The position numbers were made by a program, and so were the translations under genes. A DNA stretch of 64,000 nt from Bordetella parapertussis. GTDB lineage: Bacteria > Pseudomonadota > Gammaproteobacteria > Burkholderiales > Burkholderiaceae_B. Where the stretch lies: contig CAMBFI010000002.1 in assembly GCA_945865935.1 (NCBI GenBank), positions 248,001 to 312,000 of the forward strand. The letters run 5' to 3'. The notes under the pieces are model-generated. The model did no database searches, was not told the origin of the DNA, and was given only the letters and a program-made list of their open reading frames with translations. This document shows, piece by piece, positions 59,424 to 64,000 of the stretch (its first letter is position 1; every line of letters begins with the position of its first letter).

Positions 59424-61436
59424 TTATTTTGCAGGTGCTCGCCAGCGCATAAATTGCGTGGCAACGGCCGGTGTAGCAAGCAACAGTCCTGTCAAACCGC
59501 TTTCCCAGCCAGGGGCAATAAACAACAGTGCCGCAATCGCAAACACCCACCGCTCCCACGTGCGCATCCCTGTCAAAAAATAAGCCGAAAAAGATGCTGA
59601 CAACAGCACCAGGCCAACCATGCAACCACTCAAGGTGATGATAAAGTCTTGCCACGTGAAGCCCTTCAGAACCAACAGCAACGAAGGCGAGAATACAAAT
59701 ACGAACGGCACAAGCAATTTACTGATGCCTAATCTAAATGCCGTATTGCCCGTCTGGAATGGGTCGCTTCCGGCCATACCTGCTGCGGCATACGCCGCAA
59801 GTGCTACGGGCGGGGTTAGGTCGGCAAGAATCCCGAAATAAAACACAAACATGTGTGCAGCAAGCGGCTGCACGCCTAGCTGAACGAGCGTTGGGGCCGC
59901 GACAGCCACCATGATGATGTAGTTCGCCGTCGTTGGGATCCCACATCCCATCAAGATGCAAACAATGCCTGTCATCGTCAAGGCGGCAATTAGCGTGAGC
60001 GTTTGCGTGTTTGCCATGAAGTCTGGCAGCACAGAAGACAAGGTGCCGGCAATCGCCTGCGATGCGGCGATCACAATAAACGACACCTTGAACCCTACGC
60101 CCGTCAGCGTGACCACACCGATCACGATGCCAACCGTACCCGCCGCCGCGCCAACGGCCAGCGCATACTTCGCGCCAATCTCGAAGGCATCGTAGAGATC
60201 GCGCCAGCGCAGCCGCTGGGCTGGATTAAGCATGCCCACTACGATACATGCCGTGATGCCCGCGAACGCCGCCATATAAGGGGTACGACCACTAACCAAC
60301 ACCCAAATCAAAACAAACAGAGGGATCAACGTAGGCCAACGCTTACGGAACGACTCTTTAAGCTTCGGCATCTCTTCTTCTGTCAGGCCACGCAAGTTTT
60401 GTCGCTTGGCCTCAAAGTGCACTTGCATAAACATGCCAAAAAAATACAGGAAGGCAGGAAAGGCGGCTGCCAGTGCAATATCTTTGTAAGGGATATTAAG
60501 AAACTCAATCATCAAGAACGCAGCGGCGCCCATGATCGGCGGCGTAATCTGCCCACCCGTGCTTGAGGCGGCCTCAACCGCCGCGGCGAAGTGTCGCGGG
60601 TAGCCCACACGGATCATCGCCGGAATCGTCAAGGATCCCACAGTCACCGCGTTCGCTATCGACGAGCCAGACAGCATGCCGAACATCGCCGAGCCCACAA
60701 CAGAGACCTTGGCCGGCCCACCTGCATAGCGCCCGGCAACGGCCGAGGCCACATCCAGAAATAACTGGCCAAGCCCAATCCGCGTCGCAAGTACGCCAAA
60801 CAACACGAAGTGAAAAACATACGTGGCCACAACACCAACGGCAACACCATATACGCCCTGACTCGTGAGGTACATATGGTTAACAATTTGCGGCCACGTA
60901 TTGCCGGCATGTTGCAATAATCCTGGGAATACTCTGCCGTACATCGCATAGGCCATAAAGACAATCGCGATGACTGGAAGTGGCCAACCCATCGCTCGGC
61001 GCGTGCCCTCGAGCAAGCCCACCATCAAAATGGTCCCCATCACCACATCAAGCGTCGAGGGATTTCCGACCTTGAAGGCAAGGTCTTCAAAAATGTACGG
61101 GATATATAAAACCGTCAAGGCCAAAGCAACAGCAACAATCCAGTCAAAGAGCGGTACCCCACCCGGTGCAAGCCACGTGGACTTCGGTGTTCGGTTGTAT
61201 GCGCTCTTATTAAAACCAAAGACCAAGAAAATCAGGCTCAATACAAACGCCAAATGCACACCTCGGTGCGTTGACTCTCTGAGCAAACCAAAGCCCGCGG
61301 TGTAATAGTGAAACGCAGACAAGGAAACCAACAAGATCGACACAATCCACGCGGCGACCGGAGTGAGCGGTCGAAACCGAATGTCCGGGTCAAATTTTTC
61401 CGTTAGTGCCTGTGCTTTGGCTTCATCAATTTGCAT
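59424..61436 (-). CDS. TRAP transporter fused permease (4TM/12TM), TAXI type
   Basis: 670 residues with about 17 membrane helices. The N-terminal small-subunit part (DctQ-like) is fused to the large DctM-like permease. Marks include SGSSIANAVTVGSLTIPAMIRVGYP, SSTGGQITPPIMGAAAFLM and GCGIPTTANYIIMVAVAAP. TAXI-type systems use proton or sodium gradients to import carboxylates or amino acids with a periplasmic binding protein, encoded 111 bases upstream. Start at ATG 61436. Confidence 0.92.
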   Translation of the reverse strand: MQIDEAKAQALTEKFDPDIRFRPLTPVAAWIVSILLVSLSAFHYYTAGFGLLRESTHRGVHLAFVLSLIFLVFGFNKSAYNRTPKSTWLAPGGVPLFDWIVAVALALTVLYIPYIFEDLAFKVGNPSTLDVVMGTILMVGLLEGTRRAMGWPLPVIAIVFMAYAMYGRVFPGLLQHAGNTWPQIVNHMYLTSQGVYGVAVGVVATYVFHFVLFGVLATRIGLGQLFLDVASAVAGRYAGGPAKVSVVGSAMFGMLSGSSIANAVTVGSLTIPAMIRVGYPRHFAAAVEAASSTGGQITPPIMGAAAFLMIEFLNIPYKDIALAAAFPAFLYFFGMFMQVHFEAKRQNLRGLTEEEMPKLKESFRKRWPTLIPLFVLIWVLVSGRTPYMAAFAGITACIVVGMLNPAQRLRWRDLYDAFEIGAKYALAVGAAAGTVGIVIGVVTLTGVGFKVSFIVIAASQAIAGTLSSVLPDFMANTQTLTLIAALTMTGIVCILMGCGIPTTANYIIMVAVAAPTLVQLGVQPLAAHMFVFYFGILADLTPPVALAAYAAAGMAGSDPFQTGNTAFRLGISKLLVPFVFVFSPSLLLVLKGFTWQDFIITLSGCMVGLVLLSASFSAYFLTGMRTWERWVFAIAALLFIAPGWESGLTGLLLATPAVATQFMRWRAPAK

Positions 61437-61457
61437 ACAAACTCTCTTTAAATGTTA

Positions 61458-61490
61458 AGGGCGGTATCACGCTCGCGCGATCACCGCCCT
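61458..61490 (-). promoter_or_regulatory. Intercistronic hairpin between TAXI receptor and permease genes
   Basis: Eight-base perfect stem AGGGCGGT (61458-61465) with ACCGCCCT (61483-61490). No T-run follows on the minus strand. Such hairpins often stabilise the upstream mRNA so that the binding protein is made in excess over the permease. Confidence 0.55.
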
Positions 61491-61547
61491 ACGATCTACA
61501 TATTTTTCTTTACACAGCGCGCTGTCGTGCCTGCGCTGAACATAAAG

Positions 61548-62510
61548 TTACTTCAATAAACCAATCTCTTTATAAAACTTCTCTGCACCAGGATGAAAAG
61601 GAATCCCTGCACCAACCACCGCATTGGCTGGCGTGATGAACTTGCCTTTGGCATGGCCAGCTGCGAGTGTCTTTTGTGCGGCGTCAGAGTAAACAGCTTT
61701 AACAATTTGATACACCACCGACTCTGGCTGCTTGGCGGACGTCACCCACTGTGCGTTCACCGAGATCGTCTTGACTTCGCCGATACCTTGGTACGTACCG
61801 CCTGCAATGCTATCTGGCGTAAAGAAACGCTGCTGGCTGAGCAACTTATCGATCTGTGGGCCAACAATCGGCACCAACTCAACACCGCCTGCTCCCGTTG
61901 CCAATTCTGCGATAGCCGCAATCGGCGCTCCACCCACGACAAAGAAGGCATCCAGCCCGCCGTCTTTCATTTTCTCACCGGCTTGACTGTGCTTCAGATA
62001 TTCGGCTTTCACATCCTTGTCGGTCATACCGTAGGCGCCCATAATCAAACGCACGTCAACCAAGGTTCCCGAGCCAGGCTCATCCATCGACACGCGCTTA
62101 CCACGCAGATCAGCGACGGATTTGATTCCCGAACCCTTTTTAACCACGAGGTGAATGCTTTCTGGATAAAGCGTACCGATCAGGCGCAGATCCGCTGCTT
62201 TAGGCTTACCTTCAAACGTCCCGGTTCCGCTAAACGCCCAAAAGGCAACGTCTGATTGACTAAATCCAGACTCAAGGGAGCCGCCCACGATGCCGTTTAC
62301 GTTTGCGACAGACCCGTTTGTGGCCACTGCCGACGCAATAAGCTTTCCAGGCTGCGTGACTAAGTTACCAATCATGCCGCCTACTGGGTAGTATGTACCG
62401 CCAGTTCCGCCCGTACCAATACGGAAGAACTGTTGCGCCTGTGCAGGCGCCGCAACGGCAGCTATGACTGCAGCCGCGCTTAAAACTTTGATCCAGGATT
62501 TAAGTGACAT
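61548..62510 (-). CDS. TAXI family TRAP transporter solute-binding protein
   Basis: 320 residues from ATG 62510, with GGGGAG at the right distance. Sec signal ends at PAQAQQ. Marks: FRIGTGGTGGTYYPVGG, ANVNGIVGGSLESGFSQSDVA, LRGKRVSMDEPGSGTLVDVR and DGGLDAFFVVGGAP. TAXI proteins bind glutamate, other amino acids or dicarboxylates. First gene of the transporter unit; upstream, on the same strand and about 45 bases away, is the carboxylase gene. Confidence 0.93.
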   Translation of the reverse strand: MSLKSWIKVLSAAAVIAAVAAPAQAQQFFRIGTGGTGGTYYPVGGMIGNLVTQPGKLIASAVATNGSVANVNGIVGGSLESGFSQSDVAFWAFSGTGTFEGKPKAADLRLIGTLYPESIHLVVKKGSGIKSVADLRGKRVSMDEPGSGTLVDVRLIMGAYGMTDKDVKAEYLKHSQAGEKMKDGGLDAFFVVGGAPIAAIAELATGAGGVELVPIVGPQIDKLLSQQRFFTPDSIAGGTYQGIGEVKTISVNAQWVTSAKQPESVVYQIVKAVYSDAAQKTLAAGHAKGKFITPANAVVGAGIPFHPGAEKFYKEIGLLK

Positions 62511-62556
62511 GAGAGAACTCCCCGTTAAAGACATCTAATTGTGACATAAAAATTCC

Positions 62557-64000
62557 TTACTGTTCTAGGCTAATTAACACTGCGCCTTCGGCCACCTGCT
62601 CGCCCAAGCCAAAATAGATATTTTCTACAACGCCATCAGCCCCAGCCACGATGGTGTGCTCCATTTTCATGGCCTCCATCACTAAGAGCGCTTGCCCGCG
62701 CTTCACTTTGTCGCCCACCTGCACCTCGATTGCGATGATTTTTCCTGGCATTGGGGCTGTTAAGCTCCCCGCGTGATCGGCCTCGGCCTGCCCAGCACTT
62801 GCCAACGCGTCTTTCAAAAACAGCGTCTCGCACTTGCCCATCACAAACACATCGATTCGTGTGCCTTGGCGCACAACCGTGCCGGCAAGTTGACCATTTC
62901 CCATCAAGAGCGTCACGCTCTGGGCATACGGACTGCCCGCGGCTTGCGAACCCACCTCTACCGTTGTGCGATGCGCTGCAACAGCCAAGGTCAACTGTCC
63001 CTCGACCATCTCAATCACAACATCTTGTGTGCTCTCTGCATCCTGAAAGCTCAGGGTGCGCGCGTATTTCCCATCAACACGCCAGCCATCGCGCTCAGCC
63101 CAAGGGTCCTGCGTTCCAGTCTCTTTTTCTTGTTCCAGCACAGCGGCGGTGGCAAGGAGTAAGGCCTCTCGCGTTGCGGGTGTCGGGGCTGGCAATAACG
63201 TTTCGCGGCGTCGTTCAATCAAGCCCGTATCTAAATCTGCTTGGGCAAACGCCTCGTCACCCATCAAGCGACTCAAAAAGGCAACGTTCGTATGCACACC
63301 AACAATTTGCGTCGCCGCTAGGGCACGTAACATCCGAGCACGCGCCTGCTCCCTGTCTGCCCCGCGCACTATGAGCTTGGCAATCATCGGGTCGTAATAG
63401 GGCGAAATCGCATCGCCTGCACGCACACCACCATCCACCCGTACATCCGCATTCGTAAACGCATCATGCATCGGAAATTCCAGATGCATTAACCGTCCAA
63501 TCGACGGCAAAAAATCCTTGTCTGCATTTTCCGCATAGATCCGCGCTTCGATTGCATGACCGCACCGCTGCAGCTCTTGTTGGGTCTTAGGCAACCGCTC
63601 ACCCGATGCCACTCGCAACTGCCACTCGACCAGATCCAATCCTGTGATCATTTCTGTGACCGGATGTTCCACCTGTAGCCGAGTGTTCATTTCCATGAAA
63701 TAAAACTTTCCATCAGGCTCAGCAATAAACTCTACCGTCCCCGCGCCAACGTAATTAACCGCGCGCGCCGCCGCAATCGCCGCCTCGCCCATCGCCTGGC
63801 GACGCGCGTCTGTCATGCCAGGGGCCGGCGCCTCTTCAATCACCTTTTGATGCCTACGCTGTACCGAACAATCACGCTCAAACAAATAGACATGCTGATT
63901 GTGCGTATCGGAAAAAACTTGTATTTCAATATGGCGCGGCTTTTGAAGGTAACGTTCAATTAAGACCTTGTCGTCGCCAAAGCTCGCGATCGCCTCGCGC
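62557..64000 (-). CDS. Biotin-dependent acyl-CoA carboxylase alpha subunit (5' end outside window)
   Basis: 481 residues of the C-terminal part are visible; the frame is open to the right edge, so the start and ATP-grasp beginning are missing. Seen: YLQKPRHIEIQVFSDTHN, FERDCSVQRRHQKVIEEAPAPG, GAGTVEFIAEPDGKFYFMEMN and RLQVEHPVTEMITGLDLVEWQ (biotin carboxylase), and the C-terminal biotinyl domain VMEAMKMEHTIVA with the Lys that carries biotin. The layout with one biotinyl domain at the end fits methylcrotonyl-CoA or propionyl/acetyl-CoA carboxylases; the beta subunit would decide. Confidence 0.92.
   Translation of the reverse strand, partial: REAIASFGDDKVLIERYLQKPRHIEIQVFSDTHNQHVYLFERDCSVQRRHQKVIEEAPAPGMTDARRQAMGEAAIAAARAVNYVGAGTVEFIAEPDGKFYFMEMNTRLQVEHPVTEMITGLDLVEWQLRVASGERLPKTQQELQRCGHAIEARIYAENADKDFLPSIGRLMHLEFPMHDAFTNADVRVDGGVRAGDAISPYYDPMIAKLIVRGADREQARARMLRALAATQIVGVHTNVAFLSRLMGDEAFAQADLDTGLIERRRETLLPAPTPATREALLLATAAVLEQEKETGTQDPWAERDGWRVDGKYARTLSFQDAESTQDVVIEMVEGQLTLAVAAHRTTVEVGSQAAGSPYAQSVTLLMGNGQLAGTVVRQGTRIDVFVMGKCETLFLKDALASAGQAEADHAGSLTAPMPGKIIAIEVQVGDKVKRGQALLVMEAMKMEHTIVAGADGVVENIYFGLGEQVAEGAVLISLEQ

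Noticed and set aside
60003-60566. A 187-codon frame opposite the TRAP permease gene
   Set aside because: It is the shadow of the permease codons and has no family resemblance or start signal.
61593-62255. A 220-codon frame opposite the TAXI receptor gene
   Set aside because: It lies fully inside a well-supported gene on the other strand and looks like no known protein.

Overview
The window looks like chromosomal DNA from a betaproteobacterium of the order Burkholderiales, most likely close to the Alcaligenaceae. I infer this from three things. The gene order HIT protein-tatABC-HtrA protease-Nif3-mscL-petABC-sspA-sspB is a conserved betaproteobacterial block. There are several TctC/Bug-type periplasmic receptors without their membrane partners. 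The housekeeping genes (long-form leuA, smg, gluQRS, topB with a Lys/Ala-rich tail) also fit this group. The genus cannot be named from the sequence alone.

Layout. 0-9.4 kb: protein export (Tat), envelope protease, mechanosensitive channel, cytochrome bc1 complex, SspA/SspB and tRNA-Thr(UGU). 9.4-10.5 kb: a gene-poor stretch behind the tRNA. It holds two tandem tiny genes with nearly identical leaders ending in Gly-Gly and very different short C-terminal segments ending in Cys. They sit in a repeat array with a relic at each end, and look like precursors of ribosomally made, modified peptides (RiPPs). 10.6-16 kb: small-molecule catabolism (two TctC receptors, amidase, isocitrate-lyase-family enzyme, isochorismatase-family hydrolase). 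16.2-26 kb: a complete thiosulfate-oxidation (Sox) region. A divergent arm encodes SoxF, a small cytochrome c and a Tat-exported dienelactone-hydrolase-like protein; the other arm reads soxC-D-Y-Z-A-X-B and a secreted DsrE-like protein. 26-29 kb: decayed DNA with small ORFs, a racemase relic and a 3' fragment of tRNA-Asn, around marC and a class II glutamine amidotransferase. 29.5-32.3 kb: membrane and soluble pyrophosphatases, divergently transcribed. 32.3-42.7 kb: a second catabolic region (alcohol dehydrogenase, hydrolases, gamma-glutamyltransferase-like protein, amidase, aldolase, two TctC receptors, 2-hydroxyacid dehydrogenase). 42.9-50.9 kb: RNA helicase, prfC, rpoN, and leuA behind a leader peptide rich in Leu codons. 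50.9-64 kb: sulfatase, ferritin-like protein, SET methyltransferase, panB, topB, gluQRS, smg, a TAXI-type TRAP transporter and a biotin-dependent carboxylase subunit cut by the window edge.

How the parts connect. At least six predicted exported proteins here carry twin-arginine signals (PetA, SoxB, SoxC, SoxF, SoxY and the dienelactone hydrolase), and the Tat translocase itself is encoded at the left end. Electrons from Sox can enter the respiratory chain at cytochrome c level, where bc1 also delivers. The most novel feature is the two-gene precursor-peptide array at 9.8-10.3 kb, which has no modification or export gene beside it. The next most interesting are the SET methyltransferase encoded beside a topoisomerase with a histone-H1-like tail, and the leuA leader.

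All calls come from reading the sequence and from knowledge of protein families; no database search was run.
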